Assembly: GCA_017467275.1 (NCBI GenBank)
Contig: JAFTSN010000007.1
Coordinates: 1-32,324, forward strand
Length of the DNA: 32,324 nucleotides
Direction of reading: 5' to 3'
Source: Clostridia bacterium
Lineage (GTDB): Bacteria > Bacillota > Clostridia > Christensenellales > Borkfalkiaceae
Within the stretch, counting starts at the first letter, position 1, and the number at the start of each line of letters is the position of its first letter. A model generated the notes under the pieces. It was given only the letters and a program-made list of their open reading frames with translations, was not told the DNA's origin and ran no database searches. Shown one piece after another: positions 23,876-32,268 of this stretch. Position numbers and translations under genes: made by a program.

Positions 23876-26434
23876 TTATATATTCCTACTCTCATGACAG
23901 GAGAAATACACAAGTTGTATCTCGGCGGAAATTACTCTCAAAACCGCTTGCACCTTTTGCATATGCTCGGCGTCGAGATTGACAAACGGGTCGTCGAGAA
24001 TTAAGAACGGCTTTTGCTCACGATACATATTTTTGATAAGCGCCAAACGGAAGCAAAGCGCACAGACGCTCCTCTGCCCTGCGCTCAAATGCTTTTCACT
24101 GCGCTCTTTCCCGCCCCGCTCAAAGCGGAGCTCGAAGTTCTTTGTCATTGTCACCTTTTCGCCGAGCGTTTTTTCAATCAGCGAGGAATAATACAAAAAT
24201 TCCTCCTTAATCGGCTGAACATACCTATCCTTAAGCCGTTGGTCGGCTTGGAGAAGAAGCTCTATCGTTGCCGTCAGAAGCTTATACCGTCTCTTATACT
24301 CCGCAAGGCGCTCCTCTGCTTGCTCCTTATCGCGAAGATATCCGTCCAAACGCTCAAGCTCATATTCGTCCGCGACGATCTCCTGTTTTAAAATGCTATT
24401 CCGCTTACGAAGCGCGTTCAATTCCTCGTTTAACGCCGTCAAATCGGTCTTTCCCTCTGTAGGCTTTTCCGTGAGCCCCTTGTCACGCTTGAAGCTCTCT
24501 GCGTTTGCAACGTTTTTTTGCAGCGATTGTTGTGCCCAATCGTAGGTGCGGATATCCTCCAAAATACGGTCGATGTTCAAATCGGACAGACGGTATTTGT
24601 CAATATACGCTCCGATTGCCGCACGATTTTCTTCGATCGCGATTGCTAATTTTTTACGCTCCTCCGCCGCTCCCGTTCTTCTAGCTCGCAACGACGCATA
24701 TTCGTCCAGCGCGCTCCTTAAATCGGAAAGATTTTTTAAGTAATTCTCTCCCTCCAGACAGTATTCACGGAAAAAGGCAGCAAGAAAAGTCTCCCTCTCC
24801 CGTTTCAACGTCTCCTTTTCCCCGATCAAACGCTGCCGCTCCGCTTCGTTTTCCGTAAAGGCATTGTAGGCAGAAAGGTCGCTTTTGAGCGTTGCAAAAT
24901 CAAAGAGTACACCGTTGCCCGACGAATAACCAAGAGGCAGAAGCAGGGCTTTCAAGGCGTCCTCGGCTGAACGCGCGTCCTCCTCCTGTTTTCGTCTATC
25001 AGGATTTTCAAGAGCATGCTCTTCCTTTTTAGAACCGCTCGCTTTTTTGTTGAGATACAGGAATCCGTCTGCAAACAAAACGACGGCTCCCGCACAAAGC
25101 GCCGCGACGCCTGCAAGCCTTTCCACAAATAGAAGCACAGCCCCGACAACAACAGCCAAAACCGCGAAAAGCGCCGTCAGAAGATAGCCTTTCCGCTTGA
25201 TTTTTTCAGGCGAGTTTGAAGCTGTCCCGCTCGAAAGATAGACGGGTGCTTCTTCCATTTCTCGCTTCGCCGTTTTATATTTTTCAACGTCCGCTTCCGC
25301 TTTTTTAAGCTCCTCTGCCGAGGGAACACGGACGGAAAATTTTGCATGCAGCCTCTTTTCCGCCTCCGAAAGAGAGCGCTCGCGCGCCATTCTAATCTCT
25401 GTGTCCAGCGCGGCAATCGTTTGGATCGACGCCTCTGCGTCCATCATCTCCCGCTCTGTCGGTACACCGTTTTTAAAGACGTCCGCAAGGCGGGAAAGAG
25501 AAATCTCGTCCTCTTTTGAAAAACTTCCGTTTGCCGCCTCAACCTCGTATTTTTCCTCTCGAAGCAAACGCTCTCTCACCGCAAGCGTCTCTTCTTGCGT
25601 AGGAAGCCCCGCAGGATATTTTCCCTCGAGCGCGGCAAGCGTTTCCCTGTCCGCACGAATGAGTGATAACAAATATTCATAGTGCGCCCAATCACTCAAA
25701 ACCTCGTTTTGCCGCTGCGCAACAACGGCGCGCTCTGAAAGCTCTTTTATGCGCACTTCCGCACTCTCATACGCTTCGTATTTCAGCTGGAGCGCCGTCT
25801 GCACCGTCTGCGCGCCTGCAATCTTTTCTTTAAGCGCGAGAATACGTGCCGATTCCTCGCTGATCTTGTCCTTTCCCGCGCGCGCTTTTTTATATTCCTT
25901 GCTTGCTTTTTCAAGCAAAGCAAGTGCGTTATCGAGGTTGCTCTCCTCGTCCGTGCCTTGCAAAAAACGATTCAGCTTATCGTTGATGCTTGAGGTCGAC
26001 GCGATCTCGATATCCTCACTGCCGATAAACGCCGTCCTCTCAAACGACGCCTTATCAATTCCGAAAACACTCCTACCGATATTCTCGCCGAAAATATCGG
26101 TCTTTTCTCCGTCCTCGTAGACAGTGACCTCGTCCATGGTATCGCTCTTTTCGCCAAAAAAGCGTTCGATTTTATAGGTTTTGCCATTCATCGAGAAGGT
26201 CAAATTCCCTCCGAAGCGTCCTCCGTCGAAGGGATAAAAATGCTGACGGTCGCAAAACTCCTTGGTGTTCTGCCGATAGGGCTCGAGACCGTAAAACATT
26301 GCCTTTATAAAGGAAGCCAGCGTCGTTTTTCCCGCGCCGTTCGCCTCGCAAAAGGAGGTTATACCACTGTCAAAGGCGTATTCCTTTTGTTTGAGTTTGC
26401 CGAAGTTTTCGATATAACAAGAGATCAGCTTCAT
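23876..26434 (-). CDS. YhaN-like ATPase, SbcC-related
   Basis: 852 residues. Walker A is at 30-38 (EANGAGKTT), a long coiled coil fills the middle, and the signature HLSAGQRS starts near 782 with Walker B LILDD at about 811-815. Two adjacent hydrophobic helices near the centre (about residues 420-470, LLTALFAVLAVVVGAVLLF) interrupt the coiled coil; this is a feature of the YhaN subfamily and not of SbcC/Rad50. A zinc-hook CxxC was not found. I infer an ATP-driven partner of the nuclease upstream, acting on DNA ends, possibly at the membrane. The start at 26434 overlaps the nuclease stop by 4 bp (ATGA), so translation is coupled. Confidence 0.88.
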   Translation of the reverse strand: MKLISCYIENFGKLKQKEYAFDSGITSFCEANGAGKTTLASFIKAMFYGLEPYRQNTKEFCDRQHFYPFDGGRFGGNLTFSMNGKTYKIERFFGEKSDTMDEVTVYEDGEKTDIFGENIGRSVFGIDKASFERTAFIGSEDIEIASTSSINDKLNRFLQGTDEESNLDNALALLEKASKEYKKARAGKDKISEESARILALKEKIAGAQTVQTALQLKYEAYESAEVRIKELSERAVVAQRQNEVLSDWAHYEYLLSLIRADRETLAALEGKYPAGLPTQEETLAVRERLLREEKYEVEAANGSFSKEDEISLSRLADVFKNGVPTEREMMDAEASIQTIAALDTEIRMARERSLSEAEKRLHAKFSVRVPSAEELKKAEADVEKYKTAKREMEEAPVYLSSGTASNSPEKIKRKGYLLTALFAVLAVVVGAVLLFVERLAGVAALCAGAVVLFADGFLYLNKKASGSKKEEHALENPDRRKQEEDARSAEDALKALLLPLGYSSGNGVLFDFATLKSDLSAYNAFTENEAERQRLIGEKETLKRERETFLAAFFREYCLEGENYLKNLSDLRSALDEYASLRARRTGAAEERKKLAIAIEENRAAIGAYIDKYRLSDLNIDRILEDIRTYDWAQQSLQKNVANAESFKRDKGLTEKPTEGKTDLTALNEELNALRKRNSILKQEIVADEYELERLDGYLRDKEQAEERLAEYKRRYKLLTATIELLLQADQRLKDRYVQPIKEEFLYYSSLIEKTLGEKVTMTKNFELRFERGGKERSEKHLSAGQRSVCALCFRLALIKNMYREQKPFLILDDPFVNLDAEHMQKVQAVLRVISAEIQLVYFSCHESRNI

Positions 26435-27486
26435 GCTTCCACCTCTCTGCCGCCGAGCGCCTTTAAGCCGTAAGCGACAATCTGCGCTTTTTCCTCGTCC
26501 GTAAATTCCCCGCTCGCACAAACCGCGCGCACAAACTCGCCTTTAAGCGATGCGTCGCCCGCGTATGCCGAGACGTCAATCCGTTTGCGCGTTCGATCCT
26601 TCACGTCGAGAAATTCACACTCGGAAGCGAGATATTTTTTCACGTCGTCTGCCAGCGAATCAATGTGTGCGTCCACCTCGCCGATCAGCTCAAGGCGATA
26701 GATGTTTTTGCGCTCGAATTTAATCTCACGCGCACGCAAGGAAACGGCGTAGGCATCGGAGAGCCCCGTGACGTCTAATTGCACTTTAACAATCTTACAC
26801 TCGGAAAATGGCACGAAGGCATGCGTTATCCTTTCGCTTACGTCGACAACGATAAAGCCCTTTTCGCCCGTCTCGTCAAACCCCCTGCCCTCCAGACAGC
26901 CGCAATAGGCATATGTTCCGCGGTCGTCAAGCTTGCCCGACGAATATTCATGGATATGCCCAAGCGCAAGATAGTCGATACTCTTTTCACGGAGCTTGCC
27001 AAGATTTATTTTATCCTTGCCCAACGAATCGCCGATCTGACCGTGCAGCATCACGACGTTCTTTCGCACAGGATTTAACGAGAGCGTGGAATAGATCGCC
27101 GCACAGTTTTCGCGCGTTAGCTCTACGCCGCTGACGGTGACGTCCTCATAATCATAAGACGTCCAATCGGAAGAAAAGGTTTTTAAGTTCGCAAGCGTGC
27201 GCCGCTCGCCCTCGGCGTCGTGGTTTCCGCATAAGTATAAAAAGTCAATCTGTGGATTGTTTTCAATCACGCTGAAGAAAAAATCCTTGTCCTTTTTAAA
27301 GGGCTTATCGGAATCGAACACGTCGCCCGCCAATAAAATGACCTCGATTTTTTCAGCCCTTGCATAATCGACCATACGCTTAAAGGAGTTTCTGACCTCC
27401 TGCTTGCGGCTTTCAGAAACTTCCTTTGAGAATTTTGAATCGATTTTTGAGCCGAGATGAATATCGGCGCAATGAATAATTTTCAT
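26431..27486 (-). CDS. YhaO-like metallophosphoesterase (DNA repair exonuclease, SbcD-related)
   Basis: 351 residues. The catalytic metal-binding motifs are present: MKIIHCADIHLGSKID (D8, H10), LLAGDVFDSDKPF, LCGNHDAEG, MLHGQIG and LALGHIHEYS. These are the five blocks of the SbcD/Mre11 nuclease family. A C-terminal capping part follows. The start at ATG 27486 is preferred because the family begins right there. A TTG at 27507 extends the frame by 7 residues. The ribosome site is weak (CGGA). It lies 21 bp after the alpha-galactosidase stop. With the YhaN-like gene it forms a nuclease/ATPase pair. Confidence 0.9.
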   Translation of the reverse strand: MKIIHCADIHLGSKIDSKFSKEVSESRKQEVRNSFKRMVDYARAEKIEVILLAGDVFDSDKPFKKDKDFFFSVIENNPQIDFLYLCGNHDAEGERRTLANLKTFSSDWTSYDYEDVTVSGVELTRENCAAIYSTLSLNPVRKNVVMLHGQIGDSLGKDKINLGKLREKSIDYLALGHIHEYSSGKLDDRGTYAYCGCLEGRGFDETGEKGFIVVDVSERITHAFVPFSECKIVKVQLDVTGLSDAYAVSLRAREIKFERKNIYRLELIGEVDAHIDSLADDVKKYLASECEFLDVKDRTRKRIDVSAYAGDASLKGEFVRAVCASGEFTDEEKAQIVAYGLKALGGREVEA

Positions 27487-27507
27487 GAGATTGTCCGTTG
27501 GATTCAA

Positions 27508-29667
27508 TTATTTTTCGATAAAACGGTAGGTCGCGCTTGCAAAATCTTCCCAATTCAAACAAACAAGCAAGCCCACCCGCATAAGTGTGGCACCCGTTCG
27601 GGTCAAATCAAGTTCGGGGATATAATAGGTTGCGTCATCCTTTAACCCTCTTGGATATACCCGAATCGCGGGTCCGTTCGGGACGGCGAACGGGCGGAAT
27701 ACGGTCAGATGCGCGTTCGTCTTGTCCTTTGAAACGAGCATTTCTGCAAACAGATTTTCCTTGGCGGGATCGTTTAAGCGATAGAGATCGCCATGGAGAA
27801 CGAGCGCTTCCATCGCCTTATATTCCTCAACCTGTTTTTTAACCTCCTGTAGCTCCTCTTGGGTCATTTTTGCCGTATCCAGCTCATAACCCGTCGCACC
27901 TAAATGTGCGACGTGCCCGCGCGAAGCAAACGGCGTGACCCGTCCGCATTGGTGATTGGGACAGACCGAAACGTGGCAGGAATGCGCAGACAGCGGATAG
28001 CACAGCGAGGTACCGTATTGAATGAACGTCCGCATGTATGCGTCCGTGTCGTCGCTCGTCCAAATCTGCGGGAAATAATAGAGCATGGCGGGATCGAAGC
28101 GGCAACCGCCACTCGCGCATCCCTCGAAAAATACACTCGGGAATCCGTTTACAAGCGCCTCGCAGAGCTGATAGAGTCCGAGAACGTATCTGTGGTGGAA
28201 CTCCTTGCCCTGTTTTTTCAGCCAAGCGGAATAATTATCCGTCAAGGGGCGGTTCATGTCCCATTTTACATAGTCAATTTCATACGCGTTCAAAATCGCG
28301 GAAACGCTGTCGATCACGTATTGGCGAACCTCATCGCGCGTCAAATCGAGCACGAGCTGATCCCGCCCGAGACAGGGTTCGAGCCCATCCGCGTGAATCG
28401 CCCAATCGGGATGCGCACGGTAAAGCTCGGAATCCTTATTGACCATTTCAGGCTCAAACCAAAGCCCGAATTTAAGTCCGTTTTTATGCGTGTAGTCGAT
28501 CACTTTTTTCAAGTCGACTTTCTTTTCGTTGACGACCCAATCCCCGAGCCCCGCTTTATCCGTGTTTCTCGCGCCGAACCAACCGTCGTCGAGAACAAAG
28601 GTATCAATCCCCGTTCCCCGCACGCTGTCCACGATCTCGCAGAGCTTTTGCGTGTCGAAATTCATGTAGGTCGCTTCCCAATTATTGATCACGATCGGAC
28701 GCGAGGCGTTTACAAAGCGAGGATTAATCAAATACGTCCTGTAAAGATCGTGGAAAGAGCGGCTCATGTCGCCCAAGCCGTTTTCCGAATAGACCATGAC
28801 CGCCTCTGGCGTCACAAATTTTTCTCCCGCTTTCAGCAGCCAAGAAAAATCGTAATCGTTTAAGCCGCCCAAAACGCGCAGAGAGTCGTCCTGCTCAATT
28901 TGCGCCTTGAATGTGAAATCTCCGCTGTAAACGAGATTGAAGCCGTAAGCCTCCCCCGTCTCCTCGTCCGTATTTTTTCTAACGATCGCCATAAACGGAT
29001 TCATCTGCGCCGAAGAAACGCCCCGTTTGCTATCCACGGAAAATACGCCGTGGGAAAGGCTCGTTCTCTCCATGAAGCGCTCACGAAGATGCGCCCCGTG
29101 GAGGGTGACCGTTTCCCAATTTTTATCGGGGAAATCGAGACAGAAAGAATACGCACGATCGAGCATGAACGCCTCGTCGCTTTCATTAACGACCTCCGCG
29201 TGACGCAAGATCACAGGCAATTCCTCAAATACCGTGTAATATAAAACCACCCTTGCGCCGTGCAAAACGTCCTTTAAAGAAACGGCGAGCGTCTCCCCTC
29301 CACGGACGGAGGGCATACCCGAAAGTAACGGCTTCGTCTCGTACACGGTATACCCGTCGTAGACAAGATCCCCCACGCGCACGCCGTCGAAATCGAATGC
29401 AAGCATGCTCTCGCGATAGTCGCTGCGTCCATAGGTCGGGCACTCGTTCAAAAAGATGCTTAAGGAATGATCTCTCCCAAAATCGGGCGGGTAAGCCCCG
29501 TGCCCGCGGTCAACACTATGTACGCTGAAGCCAAGCTCCTCGCGGGCAATTCGCTTGCCGAAATACAAATGGTTTAAAAAGCCCGCTTGATCCACGCAAA
29601 ACGCATAGGTCAAGTTCTTGCTTTCCAGATAAAAGGTTTTTGTCTTTACGTCGAAGTAAATCGCCAT
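27508..29667 (-). CDS. Alpha-galactosidase, glycoside hydrolase family 36
   Basis: Hydrolyses alpha-1,6-linked galactose, as in raffinose and melibiose. The N-terminal beta-sandwich is followed by a TIM barrel: DDGWFGARNTDKAGLGDW (360-377), GLWFEPEMVN (401-410), and KWDMNRPLTDNYS with D470 as the nucleophile. TSDDTDAYMR (around 537-546) carries the acid/base aspartate. A CASGGCRFDP segment (517-526) is family-typical. The length of 719 is standard for the bacterial group. No signal peptide, so it is cytoplasmic. The ATG at 29667 has AGAGGT 6 bases upstream. It has its own promoter and is followed at 21 bp by the nuclease gene. Confidence 0.96.
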   Translation of the reverse strand: MAIYFDVKTKTFYLESKNLTYAFCVDQAGFLNHLYFGKRIAREELGFSVHSVDRGHGAYPPDFGRDHSLSIFLNECPTYGRSDYRESMLAFDFDGVRVGDLVYDGYTVYETKPLLSGMPSVRGGETLAVSLKDVLHGARVVLYYTVFEELPVILRHAEVVNESDEAFMLDRAYSFCLDFPDKNWETVTLHGAHLRERFMERTSLSHGVFSVDSKRGVSSAQMNPFMAIVRKNTDEETGEAYGFNLVYSGDFTFKAQIEQDDSLRVLGGLNDYDFSWLLKAGEKFVTPEAVMVYSENGLGDMSRSFHDLYRTYLINPRFVNASRPIVINNWEATYMNFDTQKLCEIVDSVRGTGIDTFVLDDGWFGARNTDKAGLGDWVVNEKKVDLKKVIDYTHKNGLKFGLWFEPEMVNKDSELYRAHPDWAIHADGLEPCLGRDQLVLDLTRDEVRQYVIDSVSAILNAYEIDYVKWDMNRPLTDNYSAWLKKQGKEFHHRYVLGLYQLCEALVNGFPSVFFEGCASGGCRFDPAMLYYFPQIWTSDDTDAYMRTFIQYGTSLCYPLSAHSCHVSVCPNHQCGRVTPFASRGHVAHLGATGYELDTAKMTQEELQEVKKQVEEYKAMEALVLHGDLYRLNDPAKENLFAEMLVSKDKTNAHLTVFRPFAVPNGPAIRVYPRGLKDDATYYIPELDLTRTGATLMRVGLLVCLNWEDFASATYRFIEK

Positions 29668-29725
29668 TTTTTACCTCTTTTTTAGCTTTTCGCCCCCCCA
29701 AATCGGGTTCGGCTTATTCTTTTAT

Positions 29726-29754
29726 AGTATACCATACAAATCAATAAATTGCAA
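29726..29754 (-). promoter_or_regulatory. Promoter of the alpha-galactosidase unit
   Basis: TTGCAA (29754-29749), 17-bp spacer, TATACT (29731-29726). The nuclease, ATPase and possibly the MFS gene may be read from here as well. Confidence 0.75.
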
Positions 29755-29833
29755 GCCTTTGAATGGATGTTTCCGCTTGGCTTTTATCGATCCAAAAGGG
29801 AAATTCGAGCAAAAAAAGCCGTTCCAAAAAAAG

Positions 29834-29861
29834 CAAAACAGAACGGCTTAACGCCGTCCTG
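29834..29861 (-). terminator. Terminator after the repeat-domain lipoprotein
   Basis: CAGGACGGC pairs with GCCGTTCTG (one G-T pair, 5-base loop, 29839-29861) followed by TTTTG and further T-runs on the minus strand. A GCCGTTC upstream could pair alternatively with GAACGGC (29817-29847). Confidence 0.8.
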
Positions 29862-29886
29862 TCTTCATTGCTTATCTCTATTCATT

Positions 29887-30639
29887 TTATTTGAAGCATT
29901 CATACGAAATAATGATGCTTTTGAAGTGAATAATATTTTGTATATTATTCGTTGAAAAGGTCAATTTTATCTGCTGATTTAATAAATCCACAACTTTACA
30001 CGTAAAATATACCTCGTGAGCCGTATATTTACTCGTGGTTTTCAAATCCTCCTCCGCCGTTCCCAGACCGTCCGAATTAAAAATATAGACCTCGTATTTC
30101 GGCGAGCCTGCATACCCGATCGGAAGATCGTAATCCTTTTCATAATAAACGCTATACGAAACCGTAATCCGCATAGTATAGCCCATTTCCGCCAGCTTCC
30201 GCATCTCGAAGCCCGAGGGAGTGATGTACCACGTGACGGCAGGGTCGTAGCCCGCCCAATCCTTTATACTACAGCTAGTGCAATACATAGTATCCGTCAG
30301 CTTTATCCATTTTGCATATAGCGTCATGTCGTAAGCCACCGTCAAGGGAAAGCGCGCAGCATTGGTAAAATCCGAGTCCATAAACCAGCCGTCGAAAAGA
30401 AACCCTGCACGCGAGGTCTTGGGCGCCGAGGTAAGGACTTTAACCTTTGTCGAATCCACCTCATTTCCACCGTTTTCAACGAAATTGACGGTGTAATTTT
30501 TCTCAACGGGACTCACGATGTCCCCCTCTTTATCCTCAACCAAGTTCTGTTGCGACGCTTTTGTGTCACAGCCTGAAAAGGAAAAACTCAATATGCTCAC
30601 CGAAATTAGGGTCAGCAAAAAAGCAAGAAACTTTTTCAT
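29887..30639 (-). CDS. Lipoprotein with one InlB B-repeat (Flg_new-type) domain
   Basis: 250 residues. The signal peptide ends in the lipobox FSGC with C24. After a short linker, residues about 49-111 match the Listeria-Bacteroides type B-repeat: VNFVENGGNEVDSTKV, LFDGWFMDSDFTNAARF and MTLYAKW are the family signatures. The C-terminal part is a beta-rich domain that I do not recognise, with a CTSC pair. It is displayed on the outer side of the membrane. The start at 30639 has GAGAGG 7 bases upstream. The -35/-10 spacer of its promoter is a palindrome that should be an operator for the divergent Xre-type regulator. Confidence 0.85.
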   Translation of the reverse strand: MKKFLAFLLTLISVSILSFSFSGCDTKASQQNLVEDKEGDIVSPVEKNYTVNFVENGGNEVDSTKVKVLTSAPKTSRAGFLFDGWFMDSDFTNAARFPLTVAYDMTLYAKWIKLTDTMYCTSCSIKDWAGYDPAVTWYITPSGFEMRKLAEMGYTMRITVSYSVYYEKDYDLPIGYAGSPKYEVYIFNSDGLGTAEEDLKTTSKYTAHEVYFTCKVVDLLNQQIKLTFSTNNIQNIIHFKSIIISYECFK

Positions 30640-30666
30640 ATGTGCCTCTCAACCAAGTTTTTTATA

Positions 30667-30695
30667 ATTATAACACTATATTTAGTGTATGTCAA
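30667..30695 (-). promoter_or_regulatory. Promoter of the lipoprotein gene, spacer is a palindromic operator
   Basis: TTGACA (30695-30690), 17-bp spacer, TATAAT (30672-30667). The spacer holds the perfect palindrome ACACTA-TATT-TAGTGT (30673-30688). A related half-site with TTTAGTGTA recurs at 30702-30718, 29 bp away, next to the Xre gene's -10. Binding would block RNA polymerase at the lipoprotein gene. Confidence 0.8.
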
Positions 30696-30716
30696 ATAAA
30701 AACACGGTGTTTAGTG

Positions 30717-30728
30717 TAAAATGATATT
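30717..30728 (+). promoter_or_regulatory. -10 element of the Xre gene, leaderless type
   Basis: TAAAAT (30717-30722), six bases, then the ATG at 30729. No Shine-Dalgarno sequence and no clear -35. The second operator half-site overlaps it. Confidence 0.55.
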
Positions 30729-30938
30729 ATGAAAACATTTGGGGAAAATTTAAGATATTTTAGAGAACTGACTAAGATCACGCAAAAAGAATTTGCGGAA
30801 AAGATGCGAACCACGCAACAACGAGTAAGCGAATGGGAGCGAGATAAGGTTGAACCTTCGTTATACAATATTTTAAAGATCTTGAAAGTTTTTGACATCA
30901 CTTTCGAGGAATTAACAGAGGGATTAGAAGACAAATAA
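30729..30938 (+). CDS. Xre-family transcriptional regulator
   Basis: 69 residues, essentially one Cro/C1-type helix-turn-helix domain: MKTFGENLRYFRELTKITQKEFAEKMRTTQQRVSEWERDKVEPSLYNILKILKVF. The TQKEFAEKMRTTQQRVSEWE stretch is the HTH itself. It is divergent from the lipoprotein gene with palindromic operators between them, so it most likely represses that gene and itself. No Shine-Dalgarno sequence precedes the ATG, and the -10 is 6 bases away, so translation is probably leaderless. A strong terminator follows the stop. Confidence 0.9.
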   Translation: MKTFGENLRYFRELTKITQKEFAEKMRTTQQRVSEWERDKVEPSLYNILKILKVFDITFEELTEGLEDK

Positions 30939-30939
30939 A

Positions 30940-30966
30940 CCAAGCCGACACGGCTTGGCTTTTTTA
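30940..30966 (+). terminator. Terminator of the Xre gene
   Basis: CCAAGCC-GACAC-GGCTTGG followed by CTTTTTT. Confidence 0.88.
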
Positions 30967-31051
30967 TGCTTTGAAAAGATTTTAAAATGGATAAAACGTG
31001 AAAAGAACAGGCGCGAAGCGCTGTTAATTCAGCGGTTCTCTCGATTAGCCA
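30967..31051 (+). other. Stretch without gene, hairpin-rich
   Basis: No credible coding frame. AACAG-GCGC-GAA-GCG-CTGTT forms a hairpin at about 31005-31025, and GCTG-TTAATT-CAGC overlaps it as an alternative. A perfect terminator follows at 31055-31092. It may be a small RNA or a remnant. Confidence 0.35.
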
Positions 31052-31054
31052 ACG

Positions 31055-31092
31055 AAAAAAATACGGATGACAAACACCATCCGTATTTTTTT
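31055..31092. terminator. Perfect bidirectional terminator
   Basis: ATACGGATG pairs with CATCCGTAT (31061-31086) with an 8-base loop. A-run on one side and T-run on the other, so it works for both strands. It lies 48 bp beyond the stop of 31141-32181. Confidence 0.9.
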
Positions 31093-31140
31093 GGTGGAAT
31101 AAGAGTGACTTAAATCGACCTAGTTAATGCTAATAACATT

Positions 31141-32181
31141 TTACGAATTTATTATTTCAAAATTAACCATTGTATACATTGAAATTTCAATATGATAATT
31201 TAAAGGAATTTCAAGCTGTATGGTTTTACCTTTACTTCCTGACTCAAAAGTATACATTTTTGAATCAACGCTTTCTAAATAACCCGCAGAATTTTTCTTC
31301 ATTTCATTGCTATCCAAAAAAATCGCTCCACTATCTCCATAATTTGTAATTATATATTTACCAGCTGGTATATAATAAAAAATATATTTCTCCCCATCAA
31401 TACTTTCTTCTTTTCCATAATCACCCAAAACTCCATAAATTAGATTTATTCCACTTGCGGGCATTGTATATTTATATGGATTTTTGGGCTCAACTTTTTT
31501 TCGTTCCTCGCTAGATTTGTAGCTATTTAAATAATTAAATTGGTTTTTCCCATCCATAATAAGATATATGGGCTTATATTTCATACTGTTATTTTCTTCA
31601 ATTACATTGTACGCAATCTTAAAATCAATGATAGAATATACGCCAAAAGCATTAGAGGCTTTTACAAAGCTACTTAAATAATAGATATTATTATATCTTG
31701 CTACGCCCCAATCAGCAGAATTATAAGAAAACTTAGCAGTAAGTGGATAATTCAAATATAAGGACACGACCTCTTCCGCCTTCATTTGTAAATCCAGGAT
31801 ATACGATGATTTGTAAACGTAATGATTAATATTATACGACTCGTATCCACGGCAATATATTTTTTCCTCGTTGTAATTAATAGATTCTACTGTTGAGCCT
31901 GCATTACAATAAACTATTAGCGTTATTTTATCATCATAAATAAAACGATAGCGTTCACCACCTGCCCAATTATCTATTTTTTCAATATTTGATATTTTTG
32001 TATGATCCGCCTCAATTTCATTCAATGCATTGATAAAGTCGTCTTTTAGATAGGAATCGCTAATCACATTATATTGATTTTTCTTGTTAATTATTGAATT
32101 AATCCGACCTATAATAACAATAATTAAAACTATTGCAATAACAATATATATCCAGTGTTTCTTTTTAAATCTTTTCTCCAT
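31141..32181 (-). CDS. AT-rich membrane-anchored protein of unknown function
   Basis: 346 residues. One hydrophobic helix (about 9-27) after a lysine-rich N-terminus, then a large exterior domain rich in Tyr, Asn, Ile and Lys. No domain is recognised; GKYIITNYGDSGAIFL near the C-terminus suggests a beta-rich fold. The gene is clearly more AT-rich than the rest of the window and uses AT-ending codons, which suggests recent acquisition. AGGAGG stands 6 bases before the ATG, and a perfect sigma-A promoter is upstream. It is divergent from an Xre-like partial gene at the right edge. Confidence 0.8.
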   Translation of the reverse strand: MEKRFKKKHWIYIVIAIVLIIVIIGRINSIINKKNQYNVISDSYLKDDFINALNEIEADHTKISNIEKIDNWAGGERYRFIYDDKITLIVYCNAGSTVESINYNEEKIYCRGYESYNINHYVYKSSYILDLQMKAEEVVSLYLNYPLTAKFSYNSADWGVARYNNIYYLSSFVKASNAFGVYSIIDFKIAYNVIEENNSMKYKPIYLIMDGKNQFNYLNSYKSSEERKKVEPKNPYKYTMPASGINLIYGVLGDYGKEESIDGEKYIFYYIPAGKYIITNYGDSGAIFLDSNEMKKNSAGYLESVDSKMYTFESGSKGKTIQLEIPLNYHIEISMYTMVNFEIINS

Positions 32182-32206
32182 ACCTACCTCCTAAAAACAT
32201 ATGTAT

Positions 32207-32235
32207 ATTATATCAGGTCTTTTCACCTATGTCAA
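32207..32235 (-). promoter_or_regulatory. Promoter of the AT-rich membrane protein gene
   Basis: TTGACA (32235-32230), 17-bp spacer, TATAAT (32212-32207). The spacer contains AGGT-CTTTTC-ACCT (32215-32228), and a second GACCT lies at 32242-32247, possible operator sites. Confidence 0.85.
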
Positions 32236-32256
32236 TACTTTCGACCTAATATTGTG

Positions 32257-32268
32257 TATAATTTTTAT
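32257..32268 (+). promoter_or_regulatory. -10 element of the right-edge gene, leaderless type
   Basis: TATAAT (32257-32262), six bases (TTTTAT), then ATG at 32269. No Shine-Dalgarno sequence, same layout as the DUF512 and Xre genes. Confidence 0.5.

Noticed and set aside
27904-28863. Long plus-strand frame opposite the alpha-galactosidase
   Set aside because: Antisense shadow of a conserved glycosidase.
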